Source of the DNA: Zizania palustris
Taxonomy: Eukaryota; Streptophyta; Magnoliopsida; Poales; Poaceae
Assembly: GCA_019279435.1 (NCBI GenBank)
Contig: JAAALK010000289.1
Span: 29,628,603 to 29,692,602 of the forward strand
Length of the DNA: 64,000 bases
Reading direction: 5' to 3'
Part shown: positions 54,745 to 64,000 of the stretch, piece by piece
How the letters are laid out: each line of letters opens with the position of its first letter
Position numbering within the stretch: the first letter of the stretch is position 1
Made by a program: the position numbers and the translations under genes
The notes under the pieces: generated by a model
Told to the model about the DNA's origin: nothing
The model's database searches: none
The model's input: only the letters and a program-made list of their open reading frames with translations

Positions 54745-56126
54745 TGTTGACACCCAAATTTGGCATTAATGGTTAAAAATATCAAAATATCAAATTTTGG
54801 TAATTTGGGCCGAAAATATGCCTTCCCTGGCAAAGGCCGGTCTGACCGTCCATATTAGGTCGGTCTGACCGGCCATGTAGGCCCGGTCAGACCAGCCCAA
54901 TGGGGTCCGGTCAAACTGTCCAAGTCTAGAATTAGAGATAGAGTTTGATTCCAGGCTGTTTTTATCTATAAATAAATCCTAACCACTTTTGGCTAAATCC
55001 TACTCAGTTTAGGAGTCGGGCAACTTGAGACCAGCCCCTATAAATATAGGGGTGAGGCCGATTCAAATGGCATCTCCACAGATCAACTCAAAACCCTAGT
55101 TTTGAATCATACCTTTACTTTTCAATCTACTTTTTGCCCTAGCATTACTTTACTCCTAGCAGTAGATTTTTATCAATTTGATCAACAAATTGTCCGTACT
55201 TAATCACACTACCATGAGTTCTTTGTAGGTTTGATATGAAAAACCTTCCGTTTCACCCTCGTACGTGTTTTATCGCTTTTATCGGTAATTCGGTCTCCTG
55301 GCCGAATTACCCCTAGTTTTCTTTTTTTTTGCAGTATTTCATCGCCACTATATTCTCCACGAAGTTTGGTCACCATCCATCCACGGCAAGACGGTCGCCG
55401 GAGCTCGGAGATCATTTCTAGGAGCCATCGGTCCGACCGGAGGTCACCCTTCGGTCTGACCGGCCCATGTCGCGCCGTCACCCGGAGCGCCGGCACGCAG
55501 CAGTCCGACCGGCCGTAAAAGGCCGGTCCGACTGGGCCTGGCAGAGGGATTCAGGGTGCTCCACATCAACGTTGGAGGCCACCCCCCGAGGGGCACCTGC
55601 ACCCTTCGGTCTGACCGGGCTCCGAGCATCGGTCTGACCGGCTAGGAGGCTGAACCTTCCCTTCAATCGTCTCCGCGATGCACTCTAAAGGGTACCCTTC
55701 ACACACCGTCCGTTGGACCGGGACTCACCCTCCAGTCTGACCAACTGAAGGTCGGAGCGCCCTTTGGCCAACACTTCACACTGAAGGCTGCTTCGCACCG
55801 AAGCCCCCTTCGTCCCATTCTCCGCATCACCGGTCCAACTAGCGGTGGAGCTCCGGTTCGACCGGCTTCCCTTGGCTGGTCCGACCGCTAGGACCCTTGG
55901 TTGAACTAGCCCTGTTCTGGCCAGTTTGACTAGGTTTTATTATTTTTAGCTATTTTCTCACACATCGGCTAATCAAACTTTATTTCTTAATATTTGTTTG
56001 ATTCCCTGGCGACTCCGTTAGCCCCTTACCACGGTTTAAGGATTGTCGGAATGTGACATCAACGTCTCATGATGTTTTTGGATTGTCAAACTAGCCCAAG
56101 TGCGGGGGCACACTTTTGTGTCAATA
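54745..56126 (+). repeat. 3' LTR of element C
   Basis: Starts TGTTGACACCCAAATTTGG after AAAAGGCAGGGGGCATG and ends TGTCAATA. Closely similar to the 5' LTR, with many differences falling in the microrepeats. Confidence 0.92.
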
Positions 56127-56893
56127 GATAGCATCAGCATGGGCAGAGGTGGCATGTAGACCATGACGGGGGTGGTTTGACCGACCATCGGGCTGGTCGG
56201 ACCGGGGGTACAGTAGCCGATCGGACCGGCCTAGTAGATAGTCTAATCGACTGTTATTAGTAATGTAGGTGAGCTAGAGTGTGCGCTACATGAGGTAGAC
56301 TGGAACATGTCGGTCTGATCGACCTAAGGGCTGGACTAACCGACGAGGCTAAATGGGGTCTCGGCCATGGATGACAAGGTCGTAGATGCAATATTTTTTC
56401 TCGTACTCCCATCAGTTCTACTGTATATGTGGTGGACAAGGGGAACGCTAGCGATCGGGTTTAGAGATGTGGCTTCGAAGAAGATGAATCTCTTAAACAT
56501 CGCCTCCATCCTAGAGTCGACCTCAGTCCATAGACGAATTGAAAATGTGGCGCTAACCTCTTGATCTACAGTTGTAGCTATTTTTTGTTCAATGTCAAGG
56601 GTAGCTACAAGGGGAGGAGATGTTACCTTGTCCATGGAGATGTTGGGGAGGTTGGGGTTGTGCTTGACGAAGCTCACGCGAGTCTTTGTGTAGCGCCTAA
56701 GCATGAGGGCGTGTGATTCCATCGTCTTGGCCTCAATCTCGGCCTTATCCTCCTCATATATATCATCTAGGGTGGGGAGGATGATGTTATCGTTGTTGAT
56801 TTCCATGATCCCCACCATATTCGTCGGCGTAGAGGGTATAGTTGACGTAGTCTTATTAGTCGTACCCGTCACCGACTTGGTTGAGCTTGACAT
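56127..56893 (-). pseudogene. gag of element A, N-terminal part
   Basis: ATG at 56893 (MSSSTKSVTGTTNKTTSTIP), about 30 bp after the PBS. The frame runs to 56336 with LPTLDDIYEEDKAEIEAKTM, matching LEDIPAEDRAEIEAKLKA of element B, and ends in a microrepeat-rich stretch (56150-56340). Element C then separates it from the rest of gag at 49652. Confidence 0.83.
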
Positions 56894-56894
56894 A

Positions 56895-56923
56895 TGTTTC
56901 CCTAGTGGAGTCGCCAAAAAGTG
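56895..56923 (-). promoter_or_regulatory. Primer binding site of element A
   Basis: The minus strand just inside the 5' LTR reads CACTTTTTGGCGACTCCACT then AGGGAA, matching the site of elements B and C with two changes. Confidence 0.75.
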
Positions 56924-57873
56924 TGTTGATGCTAAAATCGTTCGATAAAGCGCCAAACATCACTAACGTCGATCCGGCGATCCAAAAGTTCAAGGACACT
57001 CGAAGTAGTTTTCCAAACACCACACGACGCTGGTGCCATGTTCTAATGACCCTCGACCATGACAAAGGAAACTAGGGGTGGAGTTTCCAAGTAATTAAAC
57101 CACACTACGAGAATGCGATCCAATTGGTCGGGACTGAAAGGGGGCGGTCAGAGCAGCCAAGGCAGGCCAGTCAGACCGACAATGGGCCAGTGGTCGTCGG
57201 GGCAAAGATAAAGGTGACTGGGGCTGACTGCGCACTGGCAATCGGACCAGTCGTGTATCACCGGTCAGATCGGCTGTTGCCGGCATGGCCCAGTCAGACC
57301 GACTATAGATGGTCGGTCAGACTGACGGGTGGGACGGTGGCCACTTTGGCTTGTTGGCTAGTGCACCGATGATGATGGCTTGATGAAGGGGATTCTTGGT
57401 GACGAAGGTAAATGCCTTGGCCCCTGCAAACCATCAAAGATTGACGAGCTATGGCTAAACCTAGGGTAAAAAGGGTAAAGAGATAGTAGATTGAAAAAAG
57501 AATGATTCCATCAGATGAATTGGATTGATTTTTGGATTGGAGTCTTCCTTTTGAATTGGCCTTGCCCCTATATTTATAGGGGGTGGTCTTGTCGTCCCTA
57601 GGCTTAATTTGTACCCTAGATTGATTAGGGCATGAGTCTAAGTCGTTACAAATTATTTAGAGATCAAAACATCTCGAGACTAATTAATTTAGCTCGGACT
57701 CGGATTGGGCCGGTTTGACTTGTCCCATATGGCCGGTCTGACCGGGGTAACATGGCCAGTTGGACCGGCCTACTATGGCCGGTTGGACCGGCCTATGCCA
57801 AGGAAAACACATCTTCGGCCAAAATGCCAATTTTGACATTTTTGACCATTAATGCTATTTTTTGCTATCAACA
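56924..57873 (-). repeat. 5' LTR of element A
   Basis: 950 bp, TGTTGATGCTAAAATCG...GCTATCAACA on the plus strand, next to CAAAT at 57874-57878. TATAAATA on the minus strand at 57578-57571. It lacks about 125 bp present in the 3' LTR, with the gap near 57437. GGTCNGACC microrepeats at 57120-57340 and 57710-57800. Confidence 0.9.
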
Positions 57874-58248
57874 CAAATACTACTAGAAATCCTTTGATCT
57901 ATGTCATTTTGAGAATGACGATTCAAATTTTTGTCACTGAATAAGGTTAATTAATGATGGTTCTATCTTGCTCATCATGGATATATGATGTGGGCATCAG
58001 CTCCTTCGTACAATTATGACAAAGTAAAATTATTCATAATATAAATTAACACAGATTCGTCATAAAAAGGGAAACTACAATTTAACCATTGGTTGCATTG
58101 AGACATATTGCAATTTATGTGGCACTAAATTTTGGGGGCCTTGAATGTGCAGACTAGTTGAACATGGCAATCGATGACCCAAGTTGCTATATCTAATCGG
58201 GATTTGTGCAAAGACGACCTGCTCTAGTGGAAGCTGTTGTGGCCTTCA
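57874..58248. other. Spacer right of element A
   Basis: AT-rich, no gene. It starts with CAAATACTACTAGAAATCCT and carries TGACGATTC and TTTTGAGAATGACG motifs, which faintly recall CACTA-transposon subterminal repeats, but no CACTA end is established. Confidence 0.35.
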
Positions 58249-59072
58249 TGTAATAGACCAAATTTCCAAAGGTAAAAATAAAATTTATAAAAATACTTTT
58301 CTGGCAAAAGGATTATTTTTTATTTTCTTTAAAGCTGAAAATGTCCAAATAAATAAATATCTAGAGAAATATTTCAAACCAAGGTCCGAGAAAATTATAT
58401 TACGATCTTAAGACCAAGATATATTTTTGAGAATTTTTAAAGATTTTTAGAACCCTTGCAAGTAGCTCATAATTTTTAAACTATTTTTAGCAGCTATTTT
58501 TATTCAGAAATGAATTTAAACAATATTGGGCCACCCCTCCATTCCTCTCTCTCTAGCTGGCCCAACCCGCTCACCCGCAAACCCCTCACTGACATGTGGA
58601 CCCCACCTATCGGTACTCTCAGCCTCACGCCCGAGCCCTGGCCCACCTGTCAACCTCCTCCCCGTCTCTCTGCGTGCGCCCTGGCCCACCTGTCGGCGCT
58701 GACCGTTGCGTCCTCGCCCTCTCTGCCATCACTGACCGGTGGAGCCCTCCTGTCTGGTTCATCTTCCTCGTGTCACCGTCGTCCCTGAGATCTCCGGCCA
58801 AAACCCTATCCCTTAGATTCACCTCCGCCGTGGTCCCAGCCGCAAATTAACGCCGGGGAATTACTCGCCATGATCTGGCGCACGTTCTCCCCCACGGATC
58901 CCATCACATTAAGCCCCTTAACACCGCAATTACCTGCGTTAAACCTCACTGGCGTGAATGAGATTTACCCACTGGTTTCCCCCTTTTGCGACACCATTCA
59001 CCCCGACGGTGCCCTATATAAACTCCCTCTAGCCACCGTGTTCAGTCCTCGCACTCGCGTAAGCCCCCGCAT
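58249..59072 (+). repeat. LTR fragment E (N/D family), interrupted by element D
   Basis: Starts TGTAATAGACCAAATTTCCA and runs parallel to element D's LTR start: the same ACCAAGATATATTTTTGAGA, CTTGCAAGTAGC and TTTTTATTCAGAAA landmarks and a GC-rich second part with a CTATATAAACTCC box near 59012. It stops at 59072, where element D's LTR starts, so D is inserted in it. The remainder lies outside the window. Confidence 0.7.
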
Positions 59073-62000
59073 TGTAACACCCCAAATTTTCAAAGCAATA
59101 AAAATATTATTAAATTCAATTTATTGAAATTATTATTTCAGAAAATACTTTTAAATCCCTTTTATACCCTTTTGAACTACAACATAGAGTAGATGACCAA
59201 ATCAGGAGGTGAAACTTTTTGTATATGATCCTAAGACCAAAATATAATTTTGAGAATTTTTATAAATTTTTACCAGCCTTGGAAGTAGCCCTAATATTTT
59301 AACCCATTTTCTGGAATTTTTTTATTCAGAAAAGTATTAGAACAGTAATGGGCTCCTCTCCCTCCCTTCTCTCTCTCCCGGCCGGCCCAACCCGTTACCG
59401 CGCCCGCCTTAGACTGACACATGGACCCCACCTGTCGGCGCCGAATTTTTCCCCTCGCGCGCGAACCCGACACCTCGGCCCCACCCGTCAGTCGCCACCC
59501 TCGCCCGCTCGCGCTCACTGGTCAGTGGCCCCCGCGTGTCAGATCCGTCTTCAACCCCGCGCCGTCGCCCCCAAATCGCGCCGGCCGACGACCTCGCCCT
59601 CGGATTCGCCTCGCCGACGCGTCCCCCATTAAATTGCCGCCATAACTCGGTCCCCCGCGTCGCGCCGACCGTTTCCCCGCTTTAACCCTCGCGTTTATGC
59701 CACGGGATCGCCGCTCCGCGTGCATGGCCGAGCCATCGCCGGCGAGTAAAGGCCCTCGGCCGGTTTCCTTGCATGCGAGCCCTCCCCGGCGCCCTATTTA
59801 AGCCCCCAGCCTGAGCCGCGTCCGACCCCCACGCCTAATCGCCTCGAGAACGAACAGCGCACTCGCAGTTCACGTTTTAGCGCCCACCCTCTAATTCACC
59901 TCCGGCCACCGCTCGCCGTCGCACCAGACCACCTCCGCCCGTGCCTCCGCCACCAACGTGACCGCGAGAACGACCCCGACCTCGGCCACCCCTCCGCCGA
60001 CGTCGAACCCCGCCGGAACACCATCGCCGACGAGGAACCCGAACCACTCCGCCGTCTACCCTCGTCGCCGGCCTCGCTCCGTCGACCCCTCGCCTCGCCT
60101 AAGGTACCATCATGACCGCCTTGGCCTCCTCTTTCCGTTTTCGCATAGAGCTAGGGCCTAGCCCCCTCGTAGGCGCCATCGCCACCGCACCCGAGCCCCG
60201 CCGTCGCCGGAGACGAAGGGGGTATAGCCCCTTAGCGCGTGTCGTGCCGGATTCAATCCTGGCCGCACGATCGCAATCGGACGACACGCCTGAGCCCACG
60301 TACGCGATCTAATCCGCGCCGTCGGATCTGGTCAAAGCGTTACGTTTTAATCTCACGCGTTGATTTTCATTTAACCCGGCGTGCGATCTCGTGCGTCCAC
60401 GTGGTACCCCTTCGCGCGTTTTAATCCTAGCCGTCCGTTGTCACTTAACCCTCCCGCCTCGCGCCTGGCCACCGGATCCAGATCCGACGGTCCAGATCGA
60501 GCCGGCGCACGCGCACAGTGCGCGGGCTCACCGTGGGCCTGGCTCACCGTGGACCCGAGGGGTTTAAAATTTGAAAATAAATTCCAGAAATGCTTTTAAA
60601 CTTGTAAAATTCATATCTAATGCATTTGAACTCTAAAAATTACCATTCCAATTTCAGAAAATTCATAAAATTATTCTCTACATATTTATGCAATAAAAAC
60701 AGTAGGTTTGCTTGGACATTTTCATGTTTATTTAAATAAATATTCAAATGCCCTTAGGATTTAAATAAAATTTAAATATTTAAATTCCAGAAAACTTATA
60801 TAATTGTCCCTTTCTGTTTAAACACTAAAACCACTGAGTTTTCCCTGAATCATTTATATTAAATTGATTAGAAAACTTAATGTAGTATTATACACACTTA
60901 AAAACCCTTTTTATGAAAAACAATAATTCATTTAGATTCACTTTAAATTAATGGAGAAATAAATTGCAGAACTTTAATCTTTGAATTTATTTTATTTATA
61001 ATCAAACCAACTTAAACTTACGTGTTTATAATGTAATGTTATACTGTTTGATTGGATGTTGTGTTCTTTTTATTTTACTTTATATTAAAAAGACTACGAC
61101 GCCGCCGAGGAGCCGGAGTACTTCCCCGAAGTCCCTCCCTCTCCTTTTGCTGAACAAGGCAAGTCACCAAACCATTCTTTTGAGCATATTGAACCCATGT
61201 CTGAATTGATTATCGCTAAAACACATAGGTTATGTATATGCATTAGTCAAATGAACCCTTACATTATATTTATTTAGGATCCCCCGACCTTGATGTGCAA
61301 CCCAAGCCATGCTATCTCGCCTAACCTCCTTGTCACCGTATGATCACTGATATTAGCTAGTGTCCAATGTATTGACACGGCCGCTATAGGATAAAAATGA
61401 GTCGTAGCAAAATGGTTCTATTATATGATCCCCGTTGCTTCTTATCCTTGGAAATTCTGTTGGTGATGAGTCATGGTTGTGAGTGTATGCATGGTGGGTT
61501 CCGGGTGCAAGCTAGGGCATTGGTCAGTCGCACCCGGGGCACTATAAGGACCGGTCTGAGGGATCCGTTGCAATACACTTACGTACTAACCACAAGTCTA
61601 GTGGGTAAGTCCTAACTAAGGTATGGGTTGTTCCAAACCGAGGCCACCACTTGGAGATGGGTCAAGTTGCACCTGCGGGTGACTTGTACCAATGTGGCGC
61701 AAAAGGGGGTGCGACGTTAGCCGGGATGCGGCCCGGCGCGCCGGCGAAACCTAGAGCGGGTGGTTATCGCTTGGAACATCTCATATTGAGGTTTTGGCAC
61801 GAGTTCCCGTGTAATGGGTCATCTCGTTGAGATGAGTGCGTGCCTTGTGGGTACAGTAGTACATCTCTGATCAGAGTCTTAAATCTTTTCGAAAAGCCGA
61901 GCCCACGGTCAAGGGCGGGTTGCGTGACATCCCCCAGTTAGTTTACTTGAATATGGATGTGCATGTTGTTTGTCATGTAAGGACCGTTGTGCGAGGAGGT

Positions 62001-62458
62001 AAAACGTACTCCTCGAGTTAGTTGATGTTGATGATGCTCATGTTTACTTTCCGCATGATTAAAATATGATTACACTAAATGCCATAACTGCAACTGCTTT
62101 ATTCCGCATTGTTAGCCTTTATCCTTCCTTGTTTATTATCCTGCATTATTATTTGCATTTGCGGTGGCTTGTTGAGTACTCTTTGTACTCATACCCGTTG
62201 GACCCCACAGAGGATGCTTATCTCGAAGACGGTCTGGAGTAGCGACCCAGTCAAGAAGAAAAATCCTGAAGAAGAAGTTCGTCATGCCGTTTTCTAATTA
62301 TTTTACTCTACTGTTTTATTAAAACAATGTTGTAATAAATATGGTCTGCGTACCATGAATTTTACCGTATGTACGTTGTCGCATGATGAACCTCTTGTAT
62401 TATTGTTTTTCTACGGAAATTCAATAATGTCTCGATTTTGATAAATCGGGGCGTGACA
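59073..62458 (+). repeat. 5' LTR of element D
   Basis: 3386 bp, TGTAACACCCCAAATTTTC...GGGGCGTGACA. AT-rich start, GC-rich middle (59.35-60.55 kb) and an end portion with GGGTGCAAGCTAGG and CTCTGATCAGAG blocks shared (inverted) with element N's LTR at 20.25-20.65 kb. The open frames in the GC-rich middle are Pro/Arg/Ser-rich chance frames. A CTATTTAAGCC box near 59793 may be the core promoter. Confidence 0.88.
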
Positions 62459-62461
62459 AGA

Positions 62462-62480
62462 TGGTATCAGAGCCGACTTG
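62462..62480 (+). promoter_or_regulatory. Primer binding site of element D (initiator Met tRNA type)
   Basis: TGGTATCAGAGCCGACTTG starts three bases after the LTR. Same site as in element N. Confidence 0.9.
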
Positions 62481-62597
62481 ACTGTAGGAAGCCAAACAGA
62501 CCCGCCTAGCCATTAAGCCATAGGAAATTATTTCTTGAAAATCTACTTCATAAACTTTGTTCCTCTCCTCACCTTTATTCAACTTGCTGTTTTGTAG

Positions 62598-63377
62598 ATG
62601 CCAGTCTACCAAGTTCACAGTTACTGCCGCCACTATGAGGGCTTCGTCCGGGAGCTCCGCATGATGCTCACCTTCCTCGGGTTCCTCTTCGAACCCGAAT
62701 TTCAAGGAGTCTACCCCGACGAGTTCGCCGGGCCTTGCGACGTCTCCCTCACCGTCCATGGCTCCGGAGAACATCTGCCGCCCTACACCACCGCACTTGG
62801 AGGCCCGACTTTCGACGTCGCGTGCCAACGAGTCGCCCTCCAGGCCCTCATGGAGCTGAGGATGATCTACGGCGATCGTCTTCAGAACTCATCCTTCCGG
62901 CTTGTGCCGAAGCGTACTCCCGGAGCCCACCGTAGTATCTACCTCGGAGTTCACTCCGTGCGTGATCCGGTCATGGCTCGGCAGTCGCGTCTTCTGCAGG
63001 CCATGGATGATCTCCACACCGAGGCGGTGCTCGACGCCGACGAGCACCATGAGGCGGTTGCGTTTCTTCGTGAGGAAACGAAGAACCTGACCCAGCAGAA
63101 CGGCGAGCTGCAGCGCAAGATCATGGAGCTGCAGAAGGACATCGCGGAGATGGTTCCTCTTCTTCCAAGGAAAAAGAAGCCTATCCGTGAGCCCCTCCCT
63201 CGCCCCAAGAGGATCCCGCCACGACCCTCTCCCGCCAGGCCTTCCACCAGCGCCCCTACACCACGCCCCGGCCTCGTCTCCGACTCCATCATCGAGAATT
63301 TTCTCGAGCCCACCATCTCTCTGGAGCCGCGCGCTCGTGGTTCCGAGAGCACGGAGACCGCCTCCGGTGGCGAGTAG
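62598..63377 (+). CDS. ORF0 of element D, conserved protein of unknown function
   Basis: 259 residues, MPVYQVHSYCRHYEGFVREL..., intact, with a strongly GC-rich codon pattern. The first about 155 residues form a likely globular region shared with element N's ORF0 (RELRMMLTFLGF, GGPTFDVACQRVALQALMEL, KRTPGAHRSIY, LLQAMDDLHTEAVLDAD). Residues about 155-195 form a short coiled coil (TQQNGELQRKIMELQKDIAE). The tail is Lys/Arg/Pro-rich and then acidic/Ser-rich. It starts about 118 bp after the PBS and is followed by about 195 bp to the gag ATG. Position matches the orf0 of RIRE3/RIRE8-type elements; no function is known to me and no catalytic motif is visible. Confidence 0.88.
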   Translation: MPVYQVHSYCRHYEGFVRELRMMLTFLGFLFEPEFQGVYPDEFAGPCDVSLTVHGSGEHLPPYTTALGGPTFDVACQRVALQALMELRMIYGDRLQNSSFRLVPKRTPGAHRSIYLGVHSVRDPVMARQSRLLQAMDDLHTEAVLDADEHHEAVAFLREETKNLTQQNGELQRKIMELQKDIAEMVPLLPRKKKPIREPLPRPKRIPPRPSPARPSTSAPTPRPGLVSDSIIENFLEPTISLEPRARGSESTETASGGE

Positions 63378-63572
63378 GCGTTAGGAGACGCTAGTTAAAT
63401 AAGAATCAAACTTTTGTATGTGGTGCTGCCCACGACGAGTGTGTCATGGGTAGAATAAAAACTTGATTGTAACAAACACTTTATGCCACTATATATAATT
63501 ATGTGCTTGAATCTTATATGATTGTATTATCGTTTCGTCATTCTTTGCTTTATCGCTTTGTATATTCGGAAG

Positions 63573-64000
63573 ATGGCCGACCACCAGAACACCGGCTCCA
63601 ACAACGGAGCAGGAGGGAGCCGAGATGCGCCTGAGGGCGTTGTGCCCAACTGGGGTGCGACAGGCCCGCGCCAATCCGGGTCGCCTTCCGCCAACCACCC
63701 CACCTTGGCGGAAATGATGGCGAATCAGAATCATCTGATTACCGCCCTCCTCACCCAGATGCAGCACCAACAGGCTCAGTTGGACCGTCTGCAGAACGGT
63801 GAGCCCGCCCCTCGCGCACCAGCACCCGCGGCCGCTCCGCAACTCTCCGAGTTCTTGCGCGTGCGCCCGCCCATCTTCTCGAGCACGACCAACCCGATGG
63901 AGGCCGGAGATTGGCTCCGCACTATCGAGAAGAAGCTCGACCTCCTCCCCTGCACAGACCGGGAGCGAGTGGCCTTCGCCACCCATCAGCTCCAGGGTCC
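63573..64000 (+). CDS. gag of element D (partial at right edge)
   Basis: ATG at 63573 (MADHQNTGSNNGAGGSRDAP) and open to the end of the window, 142 codons. HPTLAEMMANQNHLITALLT and a Gln-rich helix match the start of element N's gag. The capsid domain then begins: LSEFLRVRPPIFSSTTNPME, AGDWLRTIEKKLDLLPCTDR, ERVAFATHQLQGP, the usual Ty3/gypsy retrotrans_gag opening. This is the segment element N has lost. Confidence 0.9.
   Translation, partial: MADHQNTGSNNGAGGSRDAPEGVVPNWGATGPRQSGSPSANHPTLAEMMANQNHLITALLTQMQHQQAQLDRLQNGEPAPRAPAPAAAPQLSEFLRVRPPIFSSTTNPMEAGDWLRTIEKKLDLLPCTDRERVAFATHQLQG

Larger units (their letters stand above)
49653..56126 (+). mobile_element. Element C: pol-less relative of elements A and B
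   Basis: LTRs at 49653-51039 and 54745-56126 (1387 and 1382 bp), flanked by a perfect GATAG duplication (49648-49652 and 56127-56131). It is inserted in element A's gag. The interior has only a PBS, a broken gag and a polypurine tract; protease, RT and integrase are missing, so it must have been moved by proteins of a relative with the same ends. The 3' LTR ends TCAATA in place of TCAACA. The LTRs and two places in gag are full of GGTCNGACC palindromic microrepeats. Confidence 0.92.
13918..57873 (-). mobile_element. Element A: Tat-type Ty3/gypsy retrotransposon, expanded to 44 kb by nested insertions
   Basis: LTRs at 13918-15000 (3') and 56924-57873 (5'), both TGTTGA...TCAACA on the plus strand, flanked by a perfect 5-bp duplication CAAAT. 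On the minus strand the order is 5' LTR, PBS, gag, protease, reverse transcriptase/RNase H, additional RNase H, integrase, polypurine tract, 3' LTR. Removing element B, element C, the copia and its associated 938-bp duplication leaves about 9.4 kb, normal for the lineage. Coding regions carry many stops and frameshifts, and one integrase catalytic Asp is lost (see 35303-36470), so the element is dead. It is the oldest layer of the nest because B, C and the copia all interrupt it. Confidence 0.9.
59073..64000 (+). mobile_element. Element D: gypsy retrotransposon of the N family, 5' part (runs off right edge)
   Basis: A complete 5' LTR (59073-62458), an initiator-Met-type PBS, an intact ORF0 and an open gag start in the usual order. 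The 5-bp flank on the left is CGCAT (59068-59072). The 3' end is outside the window, so autonomy cannot be judged, but everything visible is unbroken. It is the best candidate in the window for a recently active element. Confidence 0.88.

Noticed and set aside
57879..58060. CACTA transposon end right of element A
   Set aside because: ACTACTAGAAAT and TGACGA motifs are suggestive, but there is no CACTA terminus, no second end and no 3-bp duplication.
62462..62480. Possible tRNA gene because of the tRNA-like sequence
   Set aside because: Only the 3'-end complement of initiator Met tRNA is present, directly after an LTR; it is a primer binding site.

Overview
The window looks like gene-poor, repeat-dense nuclear DNA from a grass (Poaceae; rice or a relative is plausible but not proven). 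The evidence is plant-type Ty3/gypsy and Ty1/copia retrotransposons nested in one another, PIF/Harbinger and Tourist-like elements whose ends read 'GGGCCTGTTTGGTT', and one recognisable host gene, the N-terminal exon of a KIPK-like AGC protein kinase that runs off the left edge. I see no prokaryotic operon, CRISPR array, rRNA or tRNA gene.

Layout. 1-988: start of the kinase gene (minus strand), with a GC-rich leader and promoter to about 2.1 kb. 3.07-6.52 kb: degenerate PIF/Harbinger element (transposase plus a Myb-like accessory ORF) with nested Tourist-like ends, perhaps sitting in a hAT relic. 8.74-9.90 kb: MULE-like element with long inverted repeats and an 8-bp target duplication. 10.83-13.72 kb: solo LTR. 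13.92-57.87 kb: one Ty3/gypsy element of the Tat type (element A, minus strand) with a perfect CAAAT target duplication, blown up from about 9.4 kb to 44 kb by insertions. These are: element B (15.08-35.29 kb, plus, TSD ACACC) just outside A's 3' LTR; element N (19.66-29.50 kb, minus, TSD CGCGC/CGCAC) inside B's gag-protease junction; a 5'-truncated Sirevirus-like copia (38.47-45.40 kb, plus) in A's reverse transcriptase, flanked by a 938-bp duplication of its host; and element C (49.65-56.13 kb, plus, TSD GATAG) in A's gag. To the right, an LTR fragment (E, 58.25-59.07 kb) is interrupted by element D (59.07 kb to the edge), which has an intact 5' LTR, PBS, ORF0 and gag start.

Families. A, B and C share an LTR plan (TGTTGA...TCAACA, a CCCCTATAAATA TATA region, a PBS reading TGGYGACTCCRCTRGGGA), a gag with an unusual CHHC knuckle, and, in A and B, a Tat-type pol with an additional RNase H. 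C has lost pol. N, D, E and the solo LTR are a second gypsy family with roughly 3-3.6 kb LTRs, an initiator-Met-tRNA-type PBS and an extra ORF (ORF0) before gag, as described for rice RIRE3/RIRE8-type elements. Order of events by nesting: A first; then B, C and the copia into A; then N into B.

Most worth a second look: a protease/RT frame break and two in-frame UAG codons at the same positions in the separate elements A and B; the conserved ORF0; palindromic microrepeats that have spread through LTRs and into gag; and the 938-bp duplication that preserves an empty copia target site.
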